Source: Nonomuraea sp. SYSU D8015 (GTDB lineage Bacteria; Actinomycetota; Actinomycetes; Streptosporangiales; Streptosporangiaceae). Taken from it: 64,000 nt of DNA. Below are positions 34,094-43,476 of this stretch, in pieces. The stretch spans positions 1-64,000 of the forward strand of contig NZ_VJYI01000011.1 in assembly GCF_008065375.1 (NCBI RefSeq), in the 5' to 3' direction. Each line of letters begins with the position of its first letter. Positions within the stretch are counted from its first letter, which is position 1. The notes below the pieces were generated by a model. The model was not told the DNA's origin and ran no database searches. It worked only from the letters and a program-made list of their open reading frames with translations. The position numbers and the translations under genes were made by a program.

Positions 34094-35482
34094 CGGGGGC
34101 GCTCCACGGGGGACTCGTCCACAGGCCCGGGGGGCGGCGGCTCGACCGGCTCAGCCGCCTCGGGCGGCGTCTCGACCGGGACCGAGATGAGTCGCGCCGC
34201 AATCGCGCCGATCGTCGTCAGCACGAACGGGTACGCGCATAAGTACACCCGGAACGCGAGCCCGGGGTCGGCGCCGGGGTCGTCGCCCGAGTTGTAGCCG
34301 AAGAAGACGCCCAGCGATGTGAGCGCAAGCCCGGTCACGATGCCGTTGAGCCGGCCGAAGAAGCCGAACGCGGACAGGAAGAGCCCTTCGCGGTGCTCCC
34401 CGTTGCGCGCCGCGTCGGCGTCCAGCACACGCGCGACGATGAGGTCGTTCGTCGCCAGCATGCCCGACCACCCGGCACCGACGAGCATCCCCGCGGCGAT
34501 CGCGGTGAGGAGGTCGGTGGCGAAGAACAAGGCCGCGAAGCCGGCCGCGAGGACCGCGAAGGCGAGCCGCCAGGTCCACAGGGCGCCGCGTCGTGCGACG
34601 ACGCGCGTCCACACCACGAGGCCGCCCGCCGAGACGAGGATGACGACGCCCTGGAGGTAGAGCGCGTTCCCGACCGGGAGCCCGAGCGAGTAGCGGACGT
34701 ACAACTGGATGCCCGAGAGCACGAGCGCCATGGCCATCCCGTAACAGGCGCCGGTGAGCCCGACCGTCCAGAACATCGGGTTGCGCACGATCGACCACAG
34801 GCTACGCAGCAGCAGCGGCCGCCCCCCGTGTGGAGTAGCGGGGATTCTCGCGCGCGCCGAGCGCCATGAACACGATCACGACGAGCGCGACCGCGCCGTA
34901 GATGATCGCTGTGATCTGGAAGCCTTCGGTGGATTCCTCGGTGCCGAACACCTCCGTCGTGAGCAACGGGGTCACCGCGAGCGAGATCACCAGCGCCACG
35001 AGCTGGAAGCCCTGGCGCAGCCCGTTGGCAACGGCGCGGTCGCGCTCCCGCGGGTACAGCTCCGGGAGCAGCGCGCCGTAGTTGGCGTTGAGCATCGAGT
35101 CGAAAGCCTCGCACAGGATCGCGAACACCGCGAACCAGAGCAGGAGGCCCATGCCCCCCAGAGTGGTCGGCGCGGAGAAGAATGCGATCATGCAGGCCGC
35201 GAGCATCGGCGCGCCGACGAGCAGCCACGGCCGGCGCCGGCCGAACCGGCTTCGGGTGCGGTCGGAGAGATGGCCGAGCAGCGGGTTGTCGAGCGCGTCG
35301 ATGACCGCGTAGATCACCATGACCACGCCGTAAGCGCGGACGTCGAGCCCGTGAATGTCGACGTAGAAGAGGATCATCGACCCTTTGATCATGTTGATCG
35401 GGATGGAGGTGCCGAACATCCCGATGGCGTAGCGCCACGCTGGAGTCCGCTGTGGGACAGAGGCCGTACCGGGCTGGGACAC
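34090..35482 (-). pseudogene. GPH/MFS-type sugar:cation symporter split by a frameshift
   Basis: Twelve-helix symporter of about 463 aa when restored. The N-terminal half (from ATG 35482) has VMVIYAVIDALDNPLLGHLS then DRTRSRFGRRRPWLLVGAP, the GPH-family D..xPxxGxxSDRTxxRxGRRRP signature. It ends at a stop after a run of alanines. The C-terminal half continues in another frame: RPLLLRSLWSIVRNPMFWTV and GWSGMLATNDLIVARVLDAD. The break is in a run of six C (34822-34827); with five, the halves join as TRGRPLLLRS. Overlaps the YdjC deacetylase gene. Either a true null or a homopolymer error. Confidence 0.82.
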
Positions 35483-36017
35483 GCGATCACCTTCCTTGCC
35501 GATGCCGCCGCTGTGCGCGACGTTACCCTCGCGCTCGAAGGAGAACAGCGGGTGAAGCGGAGTCGTGCCGCGCCGGACGACCAGGAAGAGCAGGGACCGT
35601 CATGACCAGCGGCCATTCGCCTCACGCCGATCCGTCCCTGCCCATTCGTGACTTTCGGCATTTAGAGATATCCCTGGGGTGCTCCCCGAGGCGGCAGCGA
35701 ACATGGCCCTCCGACGGTGAAGAACCTGACGGCACCTGGTGTGCCGGCCGAGATGTCCCGCCTCGTGCTCTTGGCCGCTTGCTCAGCCTTGACGGCGACC
35801 CGCCGCAGGTGCACACCGATGGACGGGCGTCTGCGCCCCTTCGCCAACGGCGTGTCGCATCATCACGACCTCGGCACCGTCGACCGCGCCGAGACAGCGA
35901 TCCGGCGCTTCCGGTCCTTTCGGCACGCGCATGAGCGCCAAGTGCTGATGAGTGCTCGGCCGTCACCAGGCGTTCTGGTCCGCGTGACAGGGCCGCGCTG
36001 CTGGGCAAGGATCCGGT
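35483..36017. other. intergenic region, no gene recognised
   Basis: About 535 bp. Frames on both strands are open but have Arg/Ser-rich, non-protein-like translations. Some AT-richer sequence at 35640-35670 might hold a promoter. No family motif seen. Confidence 0.4.
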
Positions 36018-37199
36018 GTGCTGGGGATCGATCGCGAAGAGTACGTGCAGCGGCAGATCGCGATGCGGCGCCTGGCCGCGCGGGCCGGGTTCCAAGGGGT
36101 CGTGGCGTGGTCGAGAGGCGGCTCGGGACACGACCACTACGCCGACGTCTACTACCTCACGGGCTTCTACCAGCACCAGCCGTTCGTCCCCGACGCCCCT
36201 GGGCGGTGGCGGGCCCAGGGACACGCGGCCGTGGCGCTGCCCGTGGACGGCCCCGCGCTGCTGCTGACCGACGCCGACGCGGTCCAGGAGCCGCGCCCGG
36301 CCGCCCCGTTGCGGACCGCCCCCGATCTCGTGGACGCCCTCGCCGAGCAGATCAGGGAGGCGATTGCGACGGGCACGGTCGGCCTGATCGGATGCGAGGT
36401 GATGGCCGCTCCCTGGTGGCGCAGGCTGCGTTCGACACTGCCGGGACACGAACTGGTCGACGCCGACGATCTGGGCCTGCGGGCGCGCAGGATCAAGAGC
36501 CCGGCTGAGCTCAGCCTGCTGCGTGCCTCGGGAGCACTCGGCGCCCGGGCGATGGCGGCCGCGGGCGACGCGGCCACGCCGGGGGCCACGGAGGCCGAGG
36601 TGGCGGCGGCGGCGATCGCCGAGATCGTCCGGGCCGGCGGCGCCTACTACGGGATGGGCATCTCGTCGGGCACAGAGTCCCACATTTTCGCCGCCTCCGG
36701 CCCCGCCCCCTACTCCGCCGGCCGACGGCTGTCCGCGGGCGATCTGCTGAGAATCGACCTGTACGGGTCGGTGCACGGCTACCTGTTCGATGTCGCCCGT
36801 ACCTGGGTCGTGGGCGCGGAACCGACCATGGAGCAGCGGCGCCTGCTGGCCGCGGTGCGTGACAGCGTGCGTGCCGGGATCGAGATGCTGCGGCCGGGGC
36901 GGCGGGTCGGGGAGGTGGCGCGGCGGTGTCAGGAGGTGTTCGAACGGTCGGAGTTCGTGGCCCATCACGGGCTTCCCGGCTCGGAGATGGGCGGGGCGTG
37001 GGGGCACGGGCTCGGGCTGTCGTTCGAGCCGCCCTGGGTGGCCGAGGACGGACCTGACGCGAGCGGGCGACTCGAGGCCGGGATGTGCCTCGCGCTGGAG
37101 CGCAGGATTTCCATGCCTGCTGTCGGCGGCGCCAACTACGAGGACGACGTCATCATCACCGACTCCGGCCCCGAGCTGATCACCTCCGACCCTCGCTGA
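36018..37199 (+). CDS. M24-family Xaa-Pro aminopeptidase-like hydrolase
   Basis: 393 aa. Creatinase-type N-domain with YYLTGFYQHQPFVPD (~50-65), then the pita-bread domain. The dinuclear metal ligands are all present: Asp in LLRIDLYG (~245), Asp in YLFDVARTW (~256), His in WGHGLGLSFE (~337), Glu in ALERRIS (~365) and Glu in NYEDDVII (~375). Possible substrates are X-Pro peptides or creatine-like amidines. GTG 36018 follows AAGGA. No operon partners. Full length. Confidence 0.87.
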   Translation: MLGIDREEYVQRQIAMRRLAARAGFQGVVAWSRGGSGHDHYADVYYLTGFYQHQPFVPDAPGRWRAQGHAAVALPVDGPALLLTDADAVQEPRPAAPLRTAPDLVDALAEQIREAIATGTVGLIGCEVMAAPWWRRLRSTLPGHELVDADDLGLRARRIKSPAELSLLRASGALGARAMAAAGDAATPGATEAEVAAAAIAEIVRAGGAYYGMGISSGTESHIFAASGPAPYSAGRRLSAGDLLRIDLYGSVHGYLFDVARTWVVGAEPTMEQRRLLAAVRDSVRAGIEMLRPGRRVGEVARRCQEVFERSEFVAHHGLPGSEMGGAWGHGLGLSFEPPWVAEDGPDASGRLEAGMCLALERRISMPAVGGANYEDDVIITDSGPELITSDPR

Positions 37200-37510
37200 A
37201 CACGTCCATCGCCATCCCGGTGGAGCGCCGAGCCGGCCGCCGCCGAGCTCCGGAGCATCGAATTTGCTGGGCCCCTGCGGCGGGCCCACGCTGGACGGGA
37301 CAGCAGACACCGCTTCGAGGTCCAGGGCGGGAGGGCACATGGGCAAGGAGTGTTCTCACAAGTCGGCCCGGTGTTCATCCTGCCTGCGCTGCGGGCGACG
37401 GCCCTGCGCCCTCCGGCAAAGTCCTCGCGCTGTCGCTCTCCCTCGCCGCCACCAGAAGTAGCGGACAAGCGGTCCGGGGGCTTCCTGGGAGGCGGGCTTC
37501 CGTGCCCCGA
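37200..37510. other. intergenic region, nothing clear
   Basis: About 310 bp between two convergent genes. One short + frame near 37350 reads FSQVGPVFILPALRATALRP, which could be a gene remnant, but no family is recognised. No hairpin terminator was identified. Confidence 0.35.
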
Positions 37511-38314
37511 TCAGATGACGTTGACGGCGTCGAGGAAGCGGGCGGCGAGCTCGGTGTCGCCGGTGACCGTCACGTCGCTGTCGCGCCAGGACGACCGCTG
37601 CGTGCCCCAGTCGGGGAAGGTCAGCGCGGGGGCGGTGACGTGCGCGGCGACCGCGCCGGTGGAAGGAGCCAGGCCGCCTGCCTCGTCGATCCACCAGGTC
37701 CCGCCGCCGGGGCCGGTGAGAGTCAGTGCGACGCGGGCGCCGAGCCCGGCGACTGGCGCCTGCGCGACCTGATTGCTCAGTACGGCGATCATCCACGTCA
37801 GGACCGCGCGTATCCTGTCTGCATCGGTGGGCGGCACGGGCCGGCCGAGCGCTGGGGCCATGTCGTGGCGCAGGTGCGTGTGATGGTCGAAGACGAGTGC
37901 GCCGCCGATCATCAGGCCCAGGGGGTAGCGTCCGAGTTCGACGAGCGGTATGCGTAGCCGGGCGGTGGGGGTGCGTCGGATGAGGTCGAGGAGTGTGGTC
38001 GCTCGGCGGGTGGCGCGGGTGTACTCGGCCATGACCTGTGCCCGGCTCCAGCCGCGTCGCCGGGCGACGGGGCCTTCGTTGAGTTGTTCGAGGCTGGTGG
38101 CGAGGAGCATATCCAGTCCGGGGGGTGTGCAGAAGCTCCGCGCCGTCGCACCGATGTGGGCGACGACGTCGGCGATGCGCCATCCAGCTGCGGCGCTGGG
38201 TGCCGCCCATTCGTCGTCGGCGAGGCTGCTGGTGAAGTTCACCATCTCGGCGCGTTCGGCGCGGAGGGCGGCGACCATGTTCGGCAGGTCCGCCGCGGGC
38301 AGGCGATCGGTCAT
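37511..38314 (-). CDS. maleylpyruvate isomerase/DinB-type mycothiol-dependent protein
   Basis: 267 aa. N-terminal DinB-like four-helix domain: LPNMVAALRAERAEMVNFTS, AAGWRIADVVAHIGATAR with the metal-binding His, and ALVFDHHTHLRHDM with the His pair. C-terminal MDMPI/SCP-2-like domain: VALTLTGPGGGTWWIDE and DVTVTGDTELAARFLDAV. Known: these mycothiol-dependent proteins are typical of actinobacteria; substrates vary. ATG 38314 overlaps the stop of the TetR gene (ATGA), so the pair is translationally coupled. An upstream start would add an Arg-rich leader inside tetR. Confidence 0.82.
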   Translation of the reverse strand: MTDRLPAADLPNMVAALRAERAEMVNFTSSLADDEWAAPSAAAGWRIADVVAHIGATARSFCTPPGLDMLLATSLEQLNEGPVARRRGWSRAQVMAEYTRATRRATTLLDLIRRTPTARLRIPLVELGRYPLGLMIGGALVFDHHTHLRHDMAPALGRPVPPTDADRIRAVLTWMIAVLSNQVAQAPVAGLGARVALTLTGPGGGTWWIDEAGGLAPSTGAVAAHVTAPALTFPDWGTQRSSWRDSDVTVTGDTELAARFLDAVNVI

Positions 38315-38883
38315 GTCATCTTCTTCTCTGGTTGTGAGGTGGGGCGGCGGATGGCCTGCACGGCCTCGTCGTAGAGGTCGAACAGGTCGACCTGTCCGCC
38401 CATGCGCGCCCACTCCTCGTTCGCTGCCTGGAGGCAGGAGATCGCCGCGGCGGAGATCGCGCGCGCCTGCAGGGTGCGGCGGTCGGAGTCGGGCAGTCGC
38501 GGCTCGATCAGCGGCGCGAACAGATCCTGCCAGCGAGCCTGCTTCTCGGCGTGCCCGGCGCGCAGGGATTCATTGCCGAACAGCAACGTGATCATCTCGA
38601 GCCGGCGCTCGGCCGTGAGGTCTATCTCCTCGAGCACCTGGAACGCCGCACGCAGCGACGTCCACGGGTCCTCGTCGGCCGGGCGCTCGGCGAGCCGCGC
38701 GGCGATCAATTCCCCCTGCTCGGACAGGCCGTTGAGCGCGAGGTCCTCCTTGTTGCGGAAGTAGTTGAACAGGGTCCGTTTGGAGACACCCGCTGCGGCG
38801 GCGATCTCCTCGAGTGTCGTGTCGTCGTACCCCTTGGCGGCGAACAGTTCGAGGGCGGTTCGGGCGAGTAGCGCGCGAACCAC
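38311..38883 (-). CDS. TetR-family regulator (start unclear)
   Basis: About 190 aa. HTH: LFAAKGYDDTTLEEIAAAAG then VSKRTLFNYFRNKEDLALNG. The ligand domain is AcrR-like and ends PTSQPEKKMT. Homology runs a few codons further upstream (PAPLREQTRSVVRALL), but the only nearby in-frame start is GTG 38883, with no ribosome binding site; its true start seems lost or overlaps the divergent SDR gene. Coupled to the DinB gene downstream. Likely target: the SDR/aldehyde dehydrogenase genes on the other strand. Confidence 0.75.
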   Translation of the reverse strand: MVRALLARTALELFAAKGYDDTTLEEIAAAAGVSKRTLFNYFRNKEDLALNGLSEQGELIAARLAERPADEDPWTSLRAAFQVLEEIDLTAERRLEMITLLFGNESLRAGHAEKQARWQDLFAPLIEPRLPDSDRRTLQARAISAAAISCLQAANEEWARMGGQVDLFDLYDEAVQAIRRPTSQPEKKMT

Positions 38884-38916
38884 CGAGCGGGTCTGCTCCC
38901 GAAGAGGTGCCGGTTT

Positions 38917-39681
38917 TTGACCGTCATCGTCACCGGAGCGAGCTCCGGGCTCGGCGCGGAATTCGCTCGCCAGTTGGCCCGCCGCGGCTCGGATCTCGTA
39001 CTCGTCGCCCGCCGGGCGGACCGGCTCAAGAAGCTGGCCGACGAACTCACCCGCGCCCACGGCGTCACGGTGACCGTCATCGCCCGCGACCTCGGCCTGC
39101 CCGACGCCGGCCGCACGCTGCGCGCCGACCTCGAATCCCGCGGTATCTACGCCACCGGACTGGTCAACAACGCCGGCTTCGCCACCCACAACGCCCTCAC
39201 CGACGAGGATCCAGACCGCCTGCAGAGCATGATCGCGCTGAACATCAGCGCGCTGGTCGACCTCAGCCGCGCCTACATCGGCCCGCTGACCTCCGCCGAC
39301 ACCGGCATCCTGATCAACGTCGCGAGCCTGCTGGGCTTCCAGCCGACCCCGTACCTGAGCGTCTACGGCGCCACCAAGGCCTTCGTCCTCAGCTTCACCG
39401 AATCGCTCTGGGAGGAGAACCACGACACCGGCCTACGCGTCCTCGCCGTGTGCCCCGGCGCCACGCAGACCGAGTTCTACGACGCCGCCGGCAGCCAGAC
39501 GGCCGACTACGGCACGAAGCGAGCCGCCCCTGCCCACGTCGTCAGGACCGCCCTCGACACGCTCGACCGCCGCTCCGCGCCCCCGTCGGTGATCACCAAC
39601 GGCCGCCCGCTCGCCCTCGCCAGCAAGTTCCTGCCGCGCCGCCAGACCGTCCGCCTCATGGGCCGGATGGCCCGCCGCTAG
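38917..39681 (+). CDS. short-chain dehydrogenase/reductase
   Basis: 254-aa classical SDR: TVIVTGASSGLGAEFARQLA (cofactor TGxxxGxG), LVNNAGFATH (NNAG), catalytic Ser in LINVASLLGF, YxxxK in YLSVYGATKAFVLSF. Start TTG 38917 lies directly at the first beta strand with no leader and no spacing to the divergent TetR gene. It lies 47 bp upstream of an aldehyde dehydrogenase, suggesting alcohol-to-aldehyde-to-acid oxidation by the pair (inference). Ends with a basic RLMGRMARR tail as in DltE/YqjQ-like SDRs. Confidence 0.85.
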   Translation: MTVIVTGASSGLGAEFARQLARRGSDLVLVARRADRLKKLADELTRAHGVTVTVIARDLGLPDAGRTLRADLESRGIYATGLVNNAGFATHNALTDEDPDRLQSMIALNISALVDLSRAYIGPLTSADTGILINVASLLGFQPTPYLSVYGATKAFVLSFTESLWEENHDTGLRVLAVCPGATQTEFYDAAGSQTADYGTKRAAPAHVVRTALDTLDRRSAPPSVITNGRPLALASKFLPRRQTVRLMGRMARR

Positions 39682-39728
39682 CCGGCGCTGCTCCTCCATC
39701 ACCCTCACAGCAGCAAAGGAACAACATC

Positions 39729-41061
39729 ATGACCATCACAGAAGTCACCCCACAGCCCACGGACGCGGAGCGCTTCGGTCACATCCTCGCTGTTCAGCGT
39801 GCTGCTTACCTCCGCGACGGAGCGCCCTCACCGGCGGCGCGGCGCAGCGATCTGAGCAGGCTCAAGGCGGCACTGATCGCCCGGCGGAACGCCATCGAGG
39901 AGGCGATCAACACCGACTTCGGAAATCGCTCGCGACACGAGACCGCGATGATGGAGCTCGGCGGCGTCGTTCAGGGCATCGACTACCTGAAGCGCAATCT
40001 CCGTCGATTCATGCGCCCGACCCGCCGCCACACCGCCCTGCACATGCGTTTCGGCACCAACCGCATCGAATATCAGCCGCTCGGAGTGGTCGGGGTCATC
40101 TCACCGTGGAACTATCCCGTCAACCTGTCGCTGATGCCTGTCGTCACCGCGATCGCCGCCGGCAACCGCGTCATGCTCAAACCGTCGACGTTCGCCCCGG
40201 CGACGAACACCGTGCTCGCGTCGATGCTGAGCGAGCTCTTCCCACCAGAGCAGGTCACGATCGTCAGCGGCGACGGTTCCGCGTTCTCCTCCTTGCCCTT
40301 CGATCATCTGGTCTTCATGGGAAGCACCGAAGTCGGACGAGCCGTGATGAAGGCGGCGAGCGAGAACCTCGTCCCCGTCACGCTGGAACTGGGCGGCAAG
40401 TCTCCGACCATCGTCGCCAAGGGACACGTACGGGACCGGACCGTGTCCGACATCGTCTTCGGCAAACTCCTCAGTGGCGGACAGACCTGCATCGCCCCCG
40501 ACTACACCTCGATCATCAACGACAAGCAGTACGCGATCCTCACCGACCTGATCGAAGACGCCCGTAGCCGCGGGGCACGGATCATCGAGGTCGGTCACCG
40601 GCCGGGCGAGGCCGTCCACCGCCCGCACACCCTCGCGCCGACCGTCGTGCTCGGCGTCACCGACGAGATGCGGATCGCTCACGAGGAGATCTTCGGCCCC
40701 ATCCTCCCGATCTTCCCCTACCGCGACATCGACGATGCCATCGACTACGTCAACGCACGACGACGACCGCTCGCGCTCTACTACTTCGGCAAAGACGACA
40801 CGGACCGGCGCAAGATACTCGACCGCACGATCTCCGGCAACGTCACCGTCAACGGCACCATCATGCACGTCGGGCAGGACGACCTCCCGTTCGGCGGCGT
40901 CGGCGCGAGCGGAATGGGCCAATACCACGGGATCGAGGGCTTCCGGACGCTCAGCCACCCCAAGGGCATCTTCGTGCAAGGCCGCTGGAACGCCGCCCGC
41001 CTCCTGTATGCCCCCCTTCGGCAAGCGTACCGACGCTCTTCTCAACTTCTTCCTTCGATAA
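39729..41061 (+). pseudogene. coniferyl-aldehyde-type aldehyde dehydrogenase with 3' frameshift
   Basis: ALDH of about 443 aa when restored, closest in pattern to coniferyl aldehyde dehydrogenases. GVVGVISPWNYPVNLSLMPV (substrate/cofactor loop), LELGGKSPTIV (catalytic Glu) and GGQTCIAPDY (catalytic Cys) are intact. At 41010 one G precedes CCCCCC; removing it restores RLLYPPFGKRTDALLNFFLR, the family's usual end, with TAA 41059-41061. As written the protein reads on for ~295 extra codons antisense to the next gene. The catalytic core is unaffected, so partial activity is possible, but the C-terminal oligomerisation tail would be wrong. Confidence 0.85.
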
Positions 41062-41266
41062 CCGGCGGCTTCCGCCGCCAAAGCCTGACCCGCATCGAAG
41101 CACGTCGGCAGGTGCCGCCCCCGTCACCGAGCCGCAGGCCGTGCGGCTCGGGACGTGAGATGGCGAGCAGGAAGAGCGGCGACATCGCGCCGGCGAAGAA
41201 GAACGGCCACCAGAGCAAGGCAGGACACGGGCCGGGGGTGGGCTGGGGTCCGGCGGCGTTGAGCAC
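41042..41266 (-). CDS. doubtful small membrane ORF
   Basis: GTG-started frame of 74 codons beginning 10 bp after the isochorismatase stop. It contains one hydrophobic segment (PALLWWPFFFAGAMSPLFLL) flanked by Pro-rich and basic tails, and overlaps the ALDH 3' end by 20 bp. It could be a small membrane protein co-transcribed with the isochorismatase gene, a remnant, or chance. Confidence 0.3.
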   Translation of the reverse strand: MLNAAGPQPTPGPCPALLWWPFFFAGAMSPLFLLAISRPEPHGLRLGDGGGTCRRASMRVRLWRRKPPVIEGRS

Positions 41267-41276
41267 CGAGCGGTCC

Positions 41277-41924
41277 TCACGCCGTCGCGGGTGTGAGACG
41301 GCCCTGGTCCACGCCGGCGAAGAACGTGCGCCCCGCCATGGTCATGGCCGGCTGGTAGGCGGCCATGAGGCGGGTGCGGTGCGGCGTGTCGGCGAAGCGC
41401 GGCTCGAGCTGGAACTCGGCGGCGACCGACCACCAGGTCACCGGGACGATGCCGGACATCGCCATGCGCTGCACGGCCATGTCGTGCGCCTCCTTGCTGG
41501 TGCTGGCGGCGGCGTCGACCACGACGTACGGCTCGTAGCCCTCCCGCTGTGCGCCGAGCGCGGTCTGCAGCACGCAGCCGTCGGTCGCGATGCCGCCGAT
41601 GAGGAGCCGTCGCCGGCCGGTGGCCCGTACCGCTTCGGCGAAGTCGGGGTCGAGGAAGGAGTTGAACGCGGTCTTGCGTTCGATCACCGGCTGGTCGCCG
41701 AGCACCTCGAGCAGTTCCGGGTAGAGGGGGCCGGACGGCTTGGACGCCTCGCCGTTGGTGACCACCAGACCGCTGCCGTAGAGCTTGGCGGTCTGTGCCA
41801 GGCCGACCACGTTGGCGATGTGGTCGCGCAGGTCGTGCGAGCGGAGCAGGTTGGCGAAGCCGACGGCGTAGTCGACGAGGACGACCGTGGCGTTGTCCGG
41901 GGACAGCGGTTCGAGGTTCATCAT
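41277..41924 (-). CDS. isochorismatase-family cysteine hydrolase
   Basis: 215 aa. Catalytic triad of the family is in place: Asp in VVLVDYAVGF (~18), Lys in ERKTAFNSFLD (~87) and Cys in IATDGCVLQTAL (~117). Members hydrolyse amides, N-carbamoyl compounds or vinyl ethers. ATGATG at 41919-41924 with GAAAGG 8 nt upstream; an in-frame extension upstream would cross the operators. Three operators lie between it and the divergent TetR gene, so it is very likely induced by that regulator's ligand. Confidence 0.87.
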   Translation of the reverse strand: MMNLEPLSPDNATVVLVDYAVGFANLLRSHDLRDHIANVVGLAQTAKLYGSGLVVTNGEASKPSGPLYPELLEVLGDQPVIERKTAFNSFLDPDFAEAVRATGRRRLLIGGIATDGCVLQTALGAQREGYEPYVVVDAAASTSKEAHDMAVQRMAMSGIVPVTWWSVAAEFQLEPRFADTPHRTRLMAAYQPAMTMAGRTFFAGVDQGRLTPATA

Positions 41925-41941
41925 GAGCCTTTCAGAGTCAC

Positions 41942-42062
41942 TTAATGACCAACTGGTCATTAACGTACCACTGTCGAAGTTTAATGACCAGTCGTACATT
42001 AGAGCGCTGCCATCCCCGCGTCGCCGACCGGAGCGCGCAGTTAATGACCGGATGTACACTTC
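41942..42062. promoter_or_regulatory. three TetR operators between isochorismatase and tetR genes
   Basis: Site 1 (41942-41963) is a perfect inverted repeat TTAATGACCA-N2-TGGTCATTAA. Sites 2 (41981-42001) and 3 (42041-42062) keep the left half TTAATGACC(A/G) and a weaker right half (GTACATTA; GTACACTT). Site 1 flanks the isochorismatase start; site 3 covers the TetR start codon. Unequal affinities are expected. Confidence 0.75.
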
Positions 42063-42651
42063 GTCGGTGAGCACTGAGCCGATCGTCAGGAAACGCAGGC
42101 GTGATCCCGAGGCGAGCCGGGCCGCCATCCTCGACGCCGCCCGCGCCGCGTTCGCCGAGCGCGGCTACGCCCGCGCCACCATCCGGGAGATCGCCCAGCG
42201 CGCCGGCGTCACGCACGGCCTGGTCATGAGGCACTTCTCCTCGAAGGAGCAGCTGTTCATCGCCGCCATGCCCGGCGCCAGGGACCTGGAGACCCTGATG
42301 CCGGGCACGCCGGAGACCCTCCCCGAACGCATCGCGCAGGCCTTCGTCGACCGCATGGAGAACGCCGACGGCAACGACCCCTTCATCGCGCTCATCCGCA
42401 GCGCCGCCTCGGACGAGCGCGCCGCCACGAACCTCTACCTCGCCATGCGGCAGCACAGCATCGACGCCTACAGCGCGCTCATCACCGGAGCCGACGCCGA
42501 GGAGCGCATCGACCTCCTGGGCGCATACCTCATCGGAGTCACGTTCAGCCGCTACGTCGTCAAGAACGGACCCTTGGCCGATATGGCACCGGAACGCCTC
42601 GTCCACCACCTGACAGGGACGGTGCACAGCATCCTCTTCGGCTCCCGCTGA
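42052..42651 (+). CDS. TetR-family repressor
   Basis: 199 aa. HTH: RAAILDAARAAFAERGYARA then TIREIAQRAGVTHGLVMRHF and SSKEQLFIAAM. The C-terminal region (LIRSAASDERAATNLY; LLGAYLIGVTFSRYVVKNGP) is the actinobacterial TetR_C type seen also in the regulator at 18.8 kb. ATG 42052 lies inside operator 3, with GTG 42067 as a possible leaderless alternative; no ribosome binding site either way. Divergent from the isochorismatase gene; autoregulation is very likely. Confidence 0.85.
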   Translation: MYTSSVSTEPIVRKRRRDPEASRAAILDAARAAFAERGYARATIREIAQRAGVTHGLVMRHFSSKEQLFIAAMPGARDLETLMPGTPETLPERIAQAFVDRMENADGNDPFIALIRSAASDERAATNLYLAMRQHSIDAYSALITGADAEERIDLLGAYLIGVTFSRYVVKNGPLADMAPERLVHHLTGTVHSILFGSR

Positions 42652-42671
42652 GAAGGGCCCTGCTTCGAGAA

Positions 42672-43310
42672 CGTGTCCACCACAGCAAGATCGGCTCGGG
42701 CCCGGTCTGCATCGCCGCCATGAGGCCCCACGCGGGTGTGGAGGACGCGGTACAAGACGTCGGCGACCTCAGCCCCGGGGTCGGCCGGATCGCCGTCGGC
42801 GCACCAGGCCACGTAGCCGTCCGGACGGACCAGGACCGCGGCGGCGTCGCGGTAGCGCGCCCGCCAGGCGTCCTCGAGGCCGATCAGGTCCGCACCGACG
42901 TGGTACCCACGCACGTTCTCGACTTGTCCGCCGCCCTCGCCCAGCCCTTCCCGCGCGGTCCGCAGAGCAGGATGAAGGAGTCGTGGAACAGGTCGTGCAC
43001 GCCGAATACCGTCTCGTGCTCGGCCCCTGGCGTCGCCGTGGACCGGTATCTCTGGCCCAGCATGCACAGGATCGCGTCCTTCGGGTCGTCCTCGGGATGT
43101 GAGCCCGACCTGGCCGCCTGGCTGCGTACGGTCAGATCGGCCAGTTCCAGCGCGACGGGACGACGCTCGGCCTCGTAGGTGCCGAGCAGTGCGTCGGAGG
43201 CCCGGCCCGCGAGCACGGCGGCGAGCTTCCAGGTCAGATTGTGCGCGTCGTGCACCGCGGAGTTCTGGCGGTGGGCGCCGACCGGTGCAGCGCTCATCTT
43301 TTGGTTGAAT
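42672..43310 (-). pseudogene. C-terminal half of an FAD-dependent aromatic monooxygenase, frameshifted
   Basis: The first frame reads VHDAHNLTWKLAAVLAGRAS, DALLGTYEAERRPVALELAD and PKDAILCMLGQRYRST. After a one-base loss near 42918 it continues ENVRGYHVGADLIGLEDAWR and AAVLVRPDGYVAWCADGDPA, then VLYRVLHTRVG. This is the end of the FAD-binding domain (NLxWKLA) plus the thioredoxin-like tail of PheA/TetX-type hydroxylases. The Rossmann half with GxGxxG and the DG motif is missing and is replaced at about 43310 by unrelated sequence. Confidence 0.78.
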
Positions 43311-43476
43311 GTCGGCGCAGGTGTCGACGATCGCGTGTGGTTGCTCGCCGACGTCGCGATCGGCGAGGAGCTCGGCCTGCTTTCCGCGGGCGGCAGGCCG
43401 TAGACGGAGAAAGTCAAGGCCATCGTGTCACGTCACGTGTCATGCGCAGAAGTGTTCGCCTTCTAAGCTCCCATGC

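Noticed and set aside
35622..37346. 574-codon minus-strand frame over the M24 peptidase
   Set aside because: Shadow of a gene with all five metal ligands on the other strand.
41062..41945. Long C-terminal extension of the aldehyde dehydrogenase
   Set aside because: Results from a frameshift at 41010; the sequence is antisense of the isochorismatase gene.
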